A DNA stretch of 64,000 bases from Pseudosporangium ferrugineum (GTDB taxonomy: Bacteria > Actinomycetota > Actinomycetes > Mycobacteriales > Micromonosporaceae), in NCBI RefSeq assembly GCF_003002065.1, contig NZ_PVZG01000005.1, positions 310,001-374,000 of the forward strand, written 5' to 3'. The notes under the pieces are model-generated. The model saw only the letters and a program-made list of their open reading frames with translations. It searched no databases and was not told the DNA's origin. The translations under genes were made by a program, and so were the position numbers. Below, in pieces: positions 7,764-18,252 of the stretch. The first letter of the stretch is position 1. The number at the start of each line of letters is the position of its first letter.

Positions 7764-8341
7764 GGCTCGTCCCGTGGCAGCCGGACGACATGCTCCGGCG
7801 GCTCGACGACGTGGTCAGCGTGTACGGCGAGGCGATGGGCTACCGCGCCGAGCTGTTGCAGACCCGCCGCGGGTACATCGGCGCGCACGTGCGGCGCGCC
7901 GGTTTCCGGGCCGTCGCCACCCTCACCACCGAGGGCCAGCTCGCCGGCTTCGGGTACGGCTACGCGTCCGGCCCCGGCCAGTGGTGGCACGACCAGGTCC
8001 GGTCGGCGCTGGACGACGCCGCCCGGCAGCGCTGGCTGTCGCACTGCTTCGAGGTCGTGGAGCTGCACGTACGCCCGAGCGCGCAGGGACACGGCATCGG
8101 CGCCCGCCAGCTGCGCGCCCTGCTGTCCATGGCCGACGGCTCCACGGTGCTGCTGTCGACGCCGGAGGCCGACGAGCAGCGGTCCCGGGCCTGGCGGCTG
8201 TATCGCCGGTTCGGCTTCGAGGATCTGCTGCGCGACTTCCACTTCCCCGGCGACGAGCGGGGTTTCGCGATCCTGGGCCGCGGCCTGCCGCTGACCGAGC
8301 GCGTACCGGCCGAGGGTGCCCCCGGCATCGTCGGCATCTGA
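7760..8341 (+). CDS. GNAT-family N-acetyltransferase
   Basis: A 193-aa acetyl-CoA-dependent acyltransferase. The start ATG overlaps the stop of the crtA-like gene (ATGA), with AGGAG just upstream. The GNAT core is visible: central strand FEVVELHVRPSAQGHGIGAR carries the pyrophosphate-binding Q-x-x-G-x-G/A loop (QGHGIGA), followed by helix QLRALLSMA and the terminal strand RAWRLYRRFGFEDLLRDFHF, matching motifs A and B. The N-terminal 50 residues show YGEAMGYRAELLQTRRGYI. Similar GNATs are common as stand-alone genes in actinomycetes, so a role in carotenoid acylation is only suggested by its place inside a fully overlapping carotenoid operon. Confidence 0.8.
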   Translation: MRLVPWQPDDMLRRLDDVVSVYGEAMGYRAELLQTRRGYIGAHVRRAGFRAVATLTTEGQLAGFGYGYASGPGQWWHDQVRSALDDAARQRWLSHCFEVVELHVRPSAQGHGIGARQLRALLSMADGSTVLLSTPEADEQRSRAWRLYRRFGFEDLLRDFHFPGDERGFAILGRGLPLTERVPAEGAPGIVGI

Positions 8342-8351
8342 CGTTCGCCCG

Positions 8352-9113
8352 ATGAACGCCCGGGTCCGGCCGCTGTGGGTGCTGCTCGGCGTCCTCGTGC
8401 TGGTGCAGATCTGCTACCCGCTGACCCACGGTGAGGTCCGCGCGGGTTTCACCGTCACCACGGTCGTGCTGGGTTATCTGCTGTCCGTCGCGCACGCGTG
8501 GCGCAGCCGGGGCGCGCGGGCGGCCGGGGCGCTGGTCGCGACGGCCACGCTGGGCGGTTTCGCGGTCGAGGCGGTGGGGGTCGCCACCGGGTTCCCGTTC
8601 GGCACGTACGACTACTCCGGTCAGCTCGGGCCGAAGCTGGTGGGCGTACCGCTGATCATCCCGCTGGCCTGGACCTGGATGGCCTGGCCGGCGTGGCTGG
8701 CGGCGCTGCGGCTGGCCCGGTCCCGGCCGGCCCGGGTCGCGCTGGCGGCGGCCGGGCTGGCGGCGTGGGACCTCTTCCTCGACCCGCAGATGGTCGCCGA
8801 GGGCTACTGGGTCTGGGACTCCCCCACGCCCGCGCTGCCCGGGGTGCCCGGCATCCCGGTCGGCAACTACCTGGGGTGGCTGGGTTTCGCGCTGCTGCTG
8901 ATGGCGGTGCTGGCGGCGGCGGCCGGGCCGGCCGCAAACCGGCCGGGGACCGCGGACGCCCCGATGATCACGCTGTGGCTGTGGACGTACGCTTCGTCGG
9001 TGCTCGCCCACGCGGTCTTCCTGGGGCTGCCCTGGTCGGCGCTCTGGGGCGGCCTCGTCATGGGCGCGGTGGTCGTGCCGCTCGCGCTCCGGCTCCCCCG
9101 GCGTCCGGCATGA
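8352..9113 (+). CDS. cruF: Carotenoid biosynthesis protein, CruF-like 1',2'-hydratase family
   Basis: A polytopic membrane protein of 253 aa with about seven hydrophobic helices, in the family of CruF and haloarchaeal bisanhydrobacterioruberin hydratase, which add water across the psi-end group of carotenoids. Diagnostic stretches are EAVGVATGFPFGTYDYS, GPKLVGVPLIIPLAWTWMAWP and AAWDLFLDPQMVAEGYWVW, where the acidic residues expected at the active site are conserved. The start ATG at 8352 is 10 bp past the GNAT stop. The end overlaps the GT2 gene by ATGA. With the GT2 downstream it forms a CruF-CruG-like pair, known from cyanobacterial myxol glycoside synthesis. A C-1' hydroxyl made here could be the glycosylation site. 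Confidence 0.82.
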   Translation: MNARVRPLWVLLGVLVLVQICYPLTHGEVRAGFTVTTVVLGYLLSVAHAWRSRGARAAGALVATATLGGFAVEAVGVATGFPFGTYDYSGQLGPKLVGVPLIIPLAWTWMAWPAWLAALRLARSRPARVALAAAGLAAWDLFLDPQMVAEGYWVWDSPTPALPGVPGIPVGNYLGWLGFALLLMAVLAAAAGPAANRPGTADAPMITLWLWTYASSVLAHAVFLGLPWSALWGGLVMGAVVVPLALRLPRRPA

Positions 9114-10195
9114 TCGGGTACGCGCTCCTGCCCTGGATAGCGCTCACCGGGCACACGCTCGTCAACGCCGCCCTGTTGCGCCGTCCGCCTCGCGAGGCCA
9201 CGGTCACCGAACGCGTCGCCGTGCTGCTGCCGTTGCGTGACGAGGCGGCGCGGGTCACTCCCTGCCTGGAGTCGCTGCTCGCCCAGCGCGGCGTCGCCGA
9301 CCTGGAGATCATCGTGCTCGACGACGGTTCGGCGGACGGCACGGCGGAGGTGGTGCGCCGGGTCGCCGGGGATCGCGTACGGCTGCTGACCGGCGCGCCG
9401 CCCGCGGCGGGATGGCTCGGGAAGCCGCACGCGTGCGCACAGCTGGCCGCCGCCGCGGGCGACCGGGACGTGCTGGTGTTCGTCGACGCCGACGTGGTGC
9501 TCGCGCCCGACGCGGTCGCCGGCGGCGTGGCGCTGCTGCGGTCGGCGCAGGTCACGCTGCTGTCGCCGTACCCGCGGATCGTCGGGGCGGGGCGGCTCGT
9601 GCAGCCGCTGCTCCAGTGGTCGTGGCTGACGTTCCTGCCGCTGCGGCTGATGGAACGCTCGCCCCGGCCGTCGCTGGCCGCCGCGGGCGGGCAGTGGCTG
9701 GTCGCCGACCGGGCCGGCTACGAGCGGGCGGGCGGGCACGCGGCAGTGCGCGGCGACATCCTCGAGGACATCGGGCTGGCCCGGGCGGTCAAGCGCTCCG
9801 GCGGGCGGATCGCGCTCGCGGACGGGTCACGCACGGCGACGTGCCACATGTACGCGTCGTGGCGCGAGCTGGCCGACGGTTACGCCAAGTCGCTCTGGGC
9901 CTCGTTCGGGTCGCCCGCCGGTGCGGCCGCCGTCGTGCTCCTTCTGCTTCTTCTGTACGCGGCCCCGCCGATCGTCGCCCTGATGTCCGCAACGGTGGAG
10001 CTTGCTTTGTGGAGTGTGTGTGCGTACGGGATGGGGGTTCTGGGAAGGGTGATCGCGGCGGCCGCGACGGGCGGGCGGACCTGGCCCGACCCGCTGGCCC
10101 AGCCGCTGTCGATCGTGGTCTTCGCGGTCCTGGTGGCGCGCTCGTTCGCGCTGCGCCGCCGGGGCCGCCTGAGCTGGCGGGGGCGTCCGGTATGA
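9110..10195 (+). CDS. Family 2 glycosyltransferase (CruG-like) of the carotenoid operon
   Basis: A 361-aa membrane-associated GT2 enzyme. The start ATG overlaps the cruF stop and its own stop overlaps the desaturase start (ATGA both times). The nucleotide-sugar fold shows VAVLLPLRDEAARV, LEIIVLDDGSADGTA, the DxD motif in VFVDADVVL and the acceptor-side EDIGLARAVKRSGG. An N-terminal anchor and two or three C-terminal hydrophobic helices fix it in the membrane. The context (hydratase before, desaturase after) and the CrtQ/CruG-like layout suggest that it glycosylates a hydroxylated carotenoid. Donor sugar and position are unknown. Another possible role is transfer to a different lipid made in the same membrane. 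Confidence 0.8.
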   Translation: MIGYALLPWIALTGHTLVNAALLRRPPREATVTERVAVLLPLRDEAARVTPCLESLLAQRGVADLEIIVLDDGSADGTAEVVRRVAGDRVRLLTGAPPAAGWLGKPHACAQLAAAAGDRDVLVFVDADVVLAPDAVAGGVALLRSAQVTLLSPYPRIVGAGRLVQPLLQWSWLTFLPLRLMERSPRPSLAAAGGQWLVADRAGYERAGGHAAVRGDILEDIGLARAVKRSGGRIALADGSRTATCHMYASWRELADGYAKSLWASFGSPAGAAAVVLLLLLLYAAPPIVALMSATVELALWSVCAYGMGVLGRVIAAAATGGRTWPDPLAQPLSIVVFAVLVARSFALRRRGRLSWRGRPV

Positions 10196-11634
10196 GCCGC
10201 GTTGTGGTGATCGGTGCGGGGGTGGGCGGGCTGGCCGCGGCGGTCCGGCTGGCGGCGGCGGGGCACGAGGTGACCGTGCACGAGCGGGCCTCGGACGTGG
10301 GCGGCAAGCTCGGCCGCTACGAGCGCGACGGCTTCCTCTTCGACACCGGACCCAGCCTGCTGACCCTGCCGCAGGTCTTCACCGACCTCGGCCTCACCCT
10401 CGACCCGGTGGCGCTGGACCCGGTCGTGCGGCACGTGTTCCCGGACGGCCGCACCCTCGACTCGTCGCCGGACCCGGCCGTCTTCGCCGGACGGATCGCC
10501 GATGCGCTGGGGGCGGGGGCGGCCGCGGACTGGGCCCGGTTCTGGCGGCGCGCCGAACGGATCTGGGCGGCGTCGTGGCGCTCGGTGCTGCAACGCGAGG
10601 TCTCCCCCGCGTCGCTGGCGCGGCTCTCGTGGCGGGTCGGCGACCTCGCGGCGATCGCGCCCGGCCGCTCGCTGCGCGCCCTCGGCCGGCGCTACCTGCG
10701 CGACTGGCGGCTGCGGATGCTGCTCGACCGGTACGCGACCTACACCGGCACCGACCCCCGCCGCGCCCCGGCCGCCCTCGCCGCCATCCCGTACGCCGAG
10801 CTCGCCTTCGGCGGCTGGTACCTCCCCGGCGGCCTGGGCGTCCTGGGCACGGCCCTGCTCGACCGCTGCGCCGCGCTGGGCGTCACGATCCGCACGTCCT
10901 CGACGGTCACCGGCATCCGCACCGGCGACGGCCGCGTCACCGGCGTGGACCTCGACTCCGGCGCCGGCAGCCCCGCGGACGTGGTCGTCTCCGATGTGGA
11001 CGCCGCCACGCTCTACCGGGAGCTGCTGCCCACTCCCGGCCGGCTCGCCGCCCTCGCGGACCGCAGCCTGGCCGGCTTCGTCCTGCTCCTCGGCGTCCGC
11101 GGCGAAACCCCGCAGCTCGCCCACCACACGGTCTTCTTCCCCCGCGACTACGACGCCGAGTTCGACGCGGCCTTCGGCGACCCCGGCCACGGCCGCCGCG
11201 CCCGCCCGCCGTCCGACCCCACCGTCTTCGTCACCCGCGCCGCCGACCCGGCCGTCCACCCACCCGGCGCCGAAGCCTGGTTCGTCCTGGTCAACGCCCC
11301 CCGCCACGGCACGGCGGCCGGCGCGGTCGACTGGCGGCGGCCCGGCCTCGCGGAGGCGTACGGCCGCCACATCCTCGACGTGCTGGCCTCCCGCGGCCTC
11401 GACGTCCGCGACCGGCTCGCGTTCCTGGAGACCCGCACCCCGGCGGACCTCGCCGACGCCACCGCGGCACCCGGCGGCACGATCTACGGCACGGCGGGCG
11501 GGCTCCTGCGACCGGCCAACCGCGGACCGGTCGACGGTCTGTACCTGGTGGGCGGCTCGGCCCACCCCGGCGGCGGCCTGCCGATGGTCACCCTGTCGGC
11601 GAAGATCGTCGCGGACGCCGTCGGCCCGGCCTGA
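10192..11634 (+). CDS. Phytoene desaturase-family oxidoreductase (CrtI/CrtD type)
   Basis: A 480-aa FAD-dependent carotenoid desaturase. The N-terminal dinucleotide fold is VVVIGAGVGGLAAAVRLAAAGHEV, continuing with the family signature ERASDVGGKLGRYERDGFLFDTGPSLLTLP. The C-terminus has the bacterial-type desaturase motif with NRGPVDGLYLVGGSAHPGGGLPMV. The overall length fits CrtI, CrtN and CrtD (about 490-510). It is the last gene of the operon. No phytoene synthase is nearby, so a late-acting role such as 3,4-desaturation of a hydroxylated psi-end (CrtD) is more likely than phytoene desaturation, but the sequence alone does not separate these. Confidence 0.85.
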   Translation: MSRVVVIGAGVGGLAAAVRLAAAGHEVTVHERASDVGGKLGRYERDGFLFDTGPSLLTLPQVFTDLGLTLDPVALDPVVRHVFPDGRTLDSSPDPAVFAGRIADALGAGAAADWARFWRRAERIWAASWRSVLQREVSPASLARLSWRVGDLAAIAPGRSLRALGRRYLRDWRLRMLLDRYATYTGTDPRRAPAALAAIPYAELAFGGWYLPGGLGVLGTALLDRCAALGVTIRTSSTVTGIRTGDGRVTGVDLDSGAGSPADVVVSDVDAATLYRELLPTPGRLAALADRSLAGFVLLLGVRGETPQLAHHTVFFPRDYDAEFDAAFGDPGHGRRARPPSDPTVFVTRAADPAVHPPGAEAWFVLVNAPRHGTAAGAVDWRRPGLAEAYGRHILDVLASRGLDVRDRLAFLETRTPADLADATAAPGGTIYGTAGGLLRPANRGPVDGLYLVGGSAHPGGGLPMVTLSAKIVADAVGPA

Positions 11635-11827
11635 TCGGTAGGGTGCGCGGATGCCCATCGGCGTACGCCCGGTCGGTCTCCGCCATCTCCGCCTGGATCC
11701 CGGCGGCGCGGGCCACCGCCCCGGGTCGCCCCCTGAGCCGGGCGATCCTCGCCTCGGCGGCCGAGGTACCGACAAAGCTCTCGTCGCCGGCCTCGCCCGA
11801 AGCACTGCGCGCCCGACCGGCCGAGCG

Positions 11828-12751
11828 TCACAGGGGCTGGACGCCGATGGGGAGTTCGCCGGTGGCTATGTGGTCGAGGAGCGTGGCTCGGAGGGCTTCC
11901 GCCGCGTGCGGGAGGACCGCCCGGCGGCGGTGGGCGAGGGCTACCGTGCGCCGCATTCCCGGCGGGGCCAGCGGGGTGGCTCGCAGCAGCGGCCGGTTCA
12001 CCAGGACCATGCTCGGCACCAGGGCCACCCCCAGGCCCGCCTCGACGAAGGCCAGGACCGCGTCCATCTCGCCGCCCTCGACCGCGAAGCGGGGTGCGAA
12101 GCCCGCCCGGCGGCAGGCCTCCAGGGTGACATCGCGCAGGTCGTAGCCGGGGCGGAACATCACCAGCGGGGTGTCGCGCAGCTCGGTCAGGGCCAGTTCG
12201 GCGCCGGCCGTCGGGGGCGGCCCGGAGGCCACCGACGCCACGACCAGGCTTTCGCGCAGGACCGGGGCGGCGTGCAGGGCCGGGTCGACGCCCTGTTCGG
12301 GTTGGACGATCAGCGCCAGGTCGAGGTCGCGGGCGAGGAGGTCGGCGATCAGGTCCTGGGAGCTGCCCTCGTTCACGTGCAGGTCGATGCCGGGATGTTC
12401 GGTACGGAAGCGGCGCAGCACCGCCGGCACCAGGGACGAGCAGAGGCTGGGGGTGGCGCCGACGCGGACGCGTCCGCTGCGCAGGCCGACGATCTCCTGG
12501 ACCGCGTCGCGGGCCGCGTCGGCGTCGGCGATCATGCGGCGGGCGAGGGGCAGCAGGGTGTCGCCGGCCGCGGTGAGGGCGACCGCGCCGCGGGTGCGCT
12601 CGAAAAGCGGGGCGCCGAGGGTCTGTTCGAGGGTGTGAACCTGCTTACTTAAAGTCGGCTGTGAAACGCCCAGCGAGTCCGCCGCCTGGGTGAAATGCCG
12701 GGTTTCTACCACTGCCAGGAAGTATCGGAGCTGTTGTAGCTGCACCTCCAT
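11828..12751 (-). CDS. LysR-family transcriptional regulator divergent from sdhCAB
   Basis: A 307-aa LysR-type regulator of normal length. The N-terminal winged HTH reads LQQLRYFLAVVETRHFTQAA followed by LGVSQPTLSKQVHTLEQTLG (residues 5-45). The effector-binding domain starts near residue 90 (SGRVRVGATPSL) and shows the hinge and pocket strands VNEGSSQDLIADLLARDLDLAL and AFVEAGLGVALVPS. It is transcribed away from sdhC with 72 bp between the start codons. A LysR-type dyad covers its own start codon, so self-control and control of the succinate dehydrogenase operon are both likely. The co-inducer is unknown. The codons after its TGA remain protein-like for about 60 residues (see findings). Confidence 0.92.
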   Translation of the reverse strand: MEVQLQQLRYFLAVVETRHFTQAADSLGVSQPTLSKQVHTLEQTLGAPLFERTRGAVALTAAGDTLLPLARRMIADADAARDAVQEIVGLRSGRVRVGATPSLCSSLVPAVLRRFRTEHPGIDLHVNEGSSQDLIADLLARDLDLALIVQPEQGVDPALHAAPVLRESLVVASVASGPPPTAGAELALTELRDTPLVMFRPGYDLRDVTLEACRRAGFAPRFAVEGGEMDAVLAFVEAGLGVALVPSMVLVNRPLLRATPLAPPGMRRTVALAHRRRAVLPHAAEALRATLLDHIATGELPIGVQPL

Positions 12752-12764
12752 AGCCTACGTCTAT
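12750..12764. promoter_or_regulatory. LysR-type box ATAG-N7-CTAT
   Basis: The 15-bp dyad ATAG-CCTACGT-CTAT has the T-N11-A form of LysR recognition sites. It overlaps the first base pairs of the lysR start codon and lies 60-74 bp upstream of the sdhC start. This position suits a regulator that represses itself and activates the divergent sdh promoter. The sequence is directly visible; the function is inferred. Confidence 0.55.
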
Positions 12765-12823
12765 GAGCACTGAGACGATCATGCATTAGACGAATCGCGT
12801 CGGCGTTCCTACCGTCGGGGATT

Positions 12824-13582
12824 GTGGCGGTAGATACCAGCACTCCCCCCAGGGCGACGGCCCAGCCGGCCCGCAGGGCCCCCGGCAAGAAGGCCCCCGC
12901 GAAGCGGCGCCCGCGAGGCCTGCGCTCGTCGGTCGCGCTCAAGCTCGTCATGGCGGTCACCGGGCTGCTCCTGGTGGTCTTCCTGTACGCGCACATGGTC
13001 GGCAACCTCAAGGTCTTCGTCGGCGCGGAGAGCTTCGACCACTACGCGCACTGGCTGCGCACGATCGGCATGCCCCTGGTGCCGCAGGACTGGTACCTGT
13101 GGATCCAGCGGTTCGTGCTCACCGCCGCGGTGATCGGGCACATCGTCGCCGCCACGATCCTGGCGCGCCGCGCCCGCAAGGCCCGGCCGGTGCGCTACGT
13201 GCACCGGACCAGGGTCCAGGGCAGCTACGCCGCGCGGACCATGCGCTGGGGCGGCGTGATCATCCTGCTGTTCGTGATCTACCACATCCTCGACCTGACC
13301 ACCGGCACGCTGAACCCGGTCGGCGACCGGCAGCACCCGTACGCGAACGTGGTCGCGGACTTCGCCCCCGACCGCTGGTACGTGACGGTCTTCTACACGC
13401 TCGCCATCCTCAGCGTCGGCTTCCACCTGCGGCACGGGCTGTTCAGCGCGGTCCGCACGCTGGGCCAGCGCACCCCGCGCGGCGAGCGCCTCGCCCGGGC
13501 CGCCGCCCTGGCGCTCTCCGCGGTCCTGGTCGCCGGCTACCTGTCGGTGCCGTTCGCCGTGCTCACCGGATTGGTGGACTGA
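12824..13582 (+). CDS. sdhC: Succinate dehydrogenase cytochrome b subunit
   Basis: Membrane anchor of complex II, 252 aa, start GTG at 12824. After a 30-residue basic, Ala/Pro/Lys-rich tail come about five hydrophobic helices, as in the b558-type single-anchor family. Likely heme-ligand histidines lie in [42 protein letters not shown] and [13 protein letters not shown]. It passes electrons to the menaquinone pool from SdhB. The gene is separated from sdhA by 1 bp, giving the order C-A-B without a separate sdhD, which is usual for this actinobacterial type. No strong ribosome site precedes the GTG, so the transcript may be nearly leaderless. Confidence 0.9.
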   Translation: MAVDTSTPPRATAQPARRAPGKKAPAKRRPRGLRSSVALKLVMAVTGLLLVVFLYAHMVGNLKVFVGAESFDHYAHWLRTIGMPLVPQDWYLWIQRFVLTAAVIGHIVAATILARRARKARPVRYVHRTRVQGSYAARTMRWGGVIILLFVIYHILDLTTGTLNPVGDRQHPYANVVADFAPDRWYVTVFYTLAILSVGFHLRHGLFSAVRTLGQRTPRGERLARAAALALSAVLVAGYLSVPFAVLTGLVD

Positions 13583-13583
13583 C

Positions 13584-15520
<1,937 letters not shown>

Positions 15521-15521
<1 letters not shown>

Positions 15522-16264
15522 TGGATATCCAGGTACGCGTGTGGCGCCAGTCCGGTCCGTCCGACAAGGGCCGGATGGTCACGTACGACGTGAAGGACAT
15601 CTCCCCGGACGCCAGCTTCCTCGAGATGCTGGACGTCCTCAACGAGAAGCTGATCCTCGACGGCGACGACCCGGTGGCCTTCGACCACGACTGCCGCGAG
15701 GGCATCTGCGGCATGTGCGGCATGATGATCAACGGCGTCGCCCACGGCCCGGAGCGGGCGACCACGACCTGCCAGCTCCACATGCGCCACTTCAAGGACG
15801 GCGACGTCATCGACGTCGAGCCGTGGCGCGCGGCGGCCTTCCCGGTCATCAAGGACCTGGTCGTCAACCGCGGCGCCTTCGACCGCATCATCCAGGCGGG
15901 CGGCTACATCACGGCCCCCACCGGCACGGCCCCGGACGCCCACGCCACCCCGGTCCCCAAGCCGGACGCGGACGCGGCCTTCGAGGCGGCCACCTGCATC
16001 GGCTGCGGCGCCTGCGTGGCAGCCTGCCCCAACGGCTCCTCCATGCTCTTCACCGCCGCCAAGGTCGCCCACCTGGGCCTGCTCCCCCAGGGCCAGCCGG
16101 AACGCGACACCCGCGTGATCGACATGCTGGAGGCCCAGGACGAGGCGGGCTTCGGCGGCTGCACCAACATGGGCGAATGCACGACGGTCTGCCCGAAGGG
16201 CATCCCCCTCACCCTGATCGGCCGCCTCAACAACGACTACCGCAAGGCCCTCCGCAACACCTGA
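15521..16264 (+). CDS. sdhB: Succinate dehydrogenase/fumarate reductase iron-sulfur subunit
   Basis: Electron-transfer subunit of complex II, 247 aa, start ATG at 15521 within the sdhA stop. The N-terminal plant-type ferredoxin domain binds [2Fe-2S] through [20 protein letters not shown] and a later Cys in [11 protein letters not shown]. The C-terminal domain has [19 protein letters not shown] and [19 protein letters not shown] for the [4Fe-4S] and [3Fe-4S] clusters. Order and spacing match the single-anchor complex II family. It is the last gene of sdhCAB; the next sequence is an unrelated regulator fragment 81 bp away. Confidence 0.95.
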
Positions 16265-16345
16265 CCCGGGTACGGCGAAGCTATCCTTGGCCGTCATCGA
16301 GTGCCCGAAGGGCCTCCGGCGCGCCGAGAAGGGGGCCCCGCGTCC

Positions 16346-16513
16346 ATGAGCATCTACGTGCGCTGGAGTGACATTCGCGCCGACCTGGTCGAAGAGGTCG
16401 GCGGGGAGGACGCGGTCGAGGCCGGCAAGCGGGAGCTGCTCGACGCCGTCATCGACCATCGGCTGACCCGTCGCGTGACGAGCCCGCCGCCGGGCCCGGG
16501 CGGCGATGGGTGA
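16346..16513 (+). pseudogene. Truncated N-terminus of an XRE-type regulator
   Basis: A 55-codon frame, MSIYVRWSDIRADL then VGGEDAVEAGKRELLDAV and IDHRL, that resembles the N-terminal leader of small actinobacterial XRE antitoxin-like regulators. In those proteins the leader runs straight into an HTH (a HRLAELRRARG... type sequence). Here the frame turns into a Pro/Gly tail after HRL and stops at 16513, so the DNA-binding domain is missing. Its end overlaps the start of the broken cadD gene by 8 bp. The family resemblance is from memory, and it could instead be a real short protein. Confidence 0.45.
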
Positions 16514-17091
16514 GGTTGCGCTGGCCGCCGCCGGGATCTTCGCGGGGACCAACGTCGATGATCTGATCGTGCTGACCGTGCTTTTCCTGGCGGCGCGGGC
16601 CACCGGGCGGCCGCCGGCGTGGCAGGTGTGGGTGGGGCAGTATGCGGGCATCGCCGCCCTGGTGGCGGTTTCCGGGCTGGCCGCCGTGGGGCTGACGATC
16701 GTGCCCGATCCGTGGACCGGCCTGCTCGGGCTGGTGCCGGTCGCCCTCGGGGTCCGGGGGCTGATCGGGCGTGGCGCAGCGCGCAGGACGCCCCGGAGGC
16801 GGTCGCCGCCGGGAACGCGCTGGCCGTCGCCGGGGTGACCGTGGCGAACGGCGCCGACAACATCGCGGTCTACACGCCGGTTTTCCGTACGCTCGGCGTC
16901 GCCGGCACCGTGACCACCGTGACCGTCTTCGCGGTGCTGGTCGCCGTCTGGTGTGCCGCGGCGTCGTGGCTGGGGTCGCACCGCCGGGTCATCGCGCCGA
17001 GCGGTACGGCCACTGGCTCGTCCCGCTGGTCTTCGTCGCCATCGGCGTGGTCATCGTCGCCGAGTCCGGGGTGCTGTCCCGGCTGATCTAG
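16506..17091 (+). pseudogene. cadD: CadD-like cadmium/cation exporter broken by two frameshifts
   Basis: Three successive frames together give one CadD-family membrane protein of about 195 aa. Frame 1 has MGEVALAAAGIFAGTNVDDL, LTVLFLAAR and VPVALGVRGLIG. A shift near 16763-16780 leads into AWRSAQDAPEAVAAGNALAV, TVANGADNIAVYTPVFRTLG and FAVLVAVWCAAASWLGSHRR. A second shift near 16990-17005 leads into ERYGHWLVPLVFVAIGVVIV and the stop at 17091. Both shifts behave as single-base losses. The family motifs NVDDL and NGADNIAVYTP are intact, which points to recent inactivation or to two sequencing errors in GC-rich DNA. The 3' end overlaps the convergent MFS gene by 41 bp. Functional CadD exports Cd2+ or related ions. 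Confidence 0.75.
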
Positions 17092-18220
17092 CGGCGACGA
17101 GGGCCGCCGCCGTGCCCGAGGCCGCGGCGGCGACGAGGCTGGGCCGGCCACCCAGCGTCACCGCCGCCGAGCCGAGCGGGTTGGCCAGGGCGATCGGGCC
17201 GAACATCACGGTGTTCGCGAGCGCCGAGACCCGGCCGAGCAGGTGGCCCGGGGTGTGCGTCTGGATGGCCGTGACCGCCGCGATCAGCGTCCACGGCAGA
17301 CCCACCCCGCCGATCGCGGCGCCTGCCGGGAGCGCGGGCCACCACGGCAGGCAGCGCGCCAGGAGTCCGGCCGCGACCAGCAACGTCCCGGCGGCGGCGA
17401 CGGTGACGGGGCCGTACCGGTCGATCAGGCGGCCCGCCGCCAGGCCCGCGGCGATCGAGCCGGCGCCCTGCGCGCTCATCAGGACGCCGAGGAACGTGGC
17501 GGGCAGCCCCAGGTCGTCGGTGACCACCGCGTACACGGGAGCGGTGGCGAAACCGGTCAGCGCGATCGAGACCGCTGCCAGCAGCACGGCGGGCCGTGGC
17601 TCCCGGCGCAGGGCGGCGAGTCCGGCGCGGAGTCCGTGCCCGGGGTGATCGACGGAGGCGGCGCCGTCGAGGCGGAGCATCGCGTACAGAGCGGCGGCGA
17701 TCAGCGGCGCCAGCGCGCTCAGGGCGACCACGGGCCGGCCGCCGTGCCAGGCGTAGAGGCCGGCGCCGGCGAGCGGCGCCACGAGTTTCATGCCCTCCTG
17801 CGCGCTGGAACGCCAGCCGTTGACCGCCCCGAGCCGGTCCGGGGCCAGCGCCGACGGCAGGAGCGCCGATTCGCCCGCGTCCAACAGGACATAGCTGATT
17901 CCGTACGCGAAGGAGACGAGGTAGAGCAGCCACGCGTCACCGGCCGACCGGACCGCGAACAGCGACAGCAGGGTCGCGGCGAGCACCACGTTCGTCGCGA
18001 CGAGCAGGGGCCGGCGCGGCAGCAGGTCCACGACGGCACCGAGCCACGGGCCGGCGAGGGTGGGCGCGTACACGCACAGCCCCGCCAGGGCGGCGAGGCT
18101 CGGCGAACCGGTCAGGTCGAGCATCCACACGCCCACCACCAGGGCCATCGCACTGCCGGCGAAGCCCGACAGCAGGGAGATCGTCACCAGGAGGAGGGCG
18201 TTGCGGCGCATGGCCATCAT
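17051..18220 (-). CDS. Major facilitator superfamily transporter
   Basis: An exporter-like MFS protein of up to 389 aa with about 12 hydrophobic helices. Visible features are ALLLVTISLLSGFAGSAMAL at the N-terminus, VVDLLPRRPLLVATNVVLA (the loop 2-3 motif in a degenerate form), a central loop near residue 190, and GRLIDRYGPVTVAAAGTLLV in the second half. It resembles the drug-efflux MFS group found beside small regulators. Three starts are possible (ATG at 18220, 18217 and 18211); AGGA lies just before the first, and the spacing favours 18211. It follows the HTH gene by 33 bp, with an operator-like site in the gap. The substrate is unknown. Confidence 0.85.
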   Translation of the reverse strand: MMAMRRNALLLVTISLLSGFAGSAMALVVGVWMLDLTGSPSLAALAGLCVYAPTLAGPWLGAVVDLLPRRPLLVATNVVLAATLLSLFAVRSAGDAWLLYLVSFAYGISYVLLDAGESALLPSALAPDRLGAVNGWRSSAQEGMKLVAPLAGAGLYAWHGGRPVVALSALAPLIAAALYAMLRLDGAASVDHPGHGLRAGLAALRREPRPAVLLAAVSIALTGFATAPVYAVVTDDLGLPATFLGVLMSAQGAGSIAAGLAAGRLIDRYGPVTVAAAGTLLVAAGLLARCLPWWPALPAGAAIGGVGLPWTLIAAVTAIQTHTPGHLLGRVSALANTVMFGPIALANPLGSAAVTLGGRPSLVAAAASGTAAALVAARSAGTAPRTRRR

Positions 18221-18252
18221 CCTGCGAACTTGCGTCCGTGGGGCGCAAGTGC

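Noticed and set aside
5771..8341. An 856-codon open frame on the plus strand over the glycosyltransferase and crtA genes.
   Set aside because: It is the wrong frame through those genes (Arg/Gly/Pro-rich, no family) and only becomes real for its last 193 codons, which are the GNAT gene with its own ATG at 7760.
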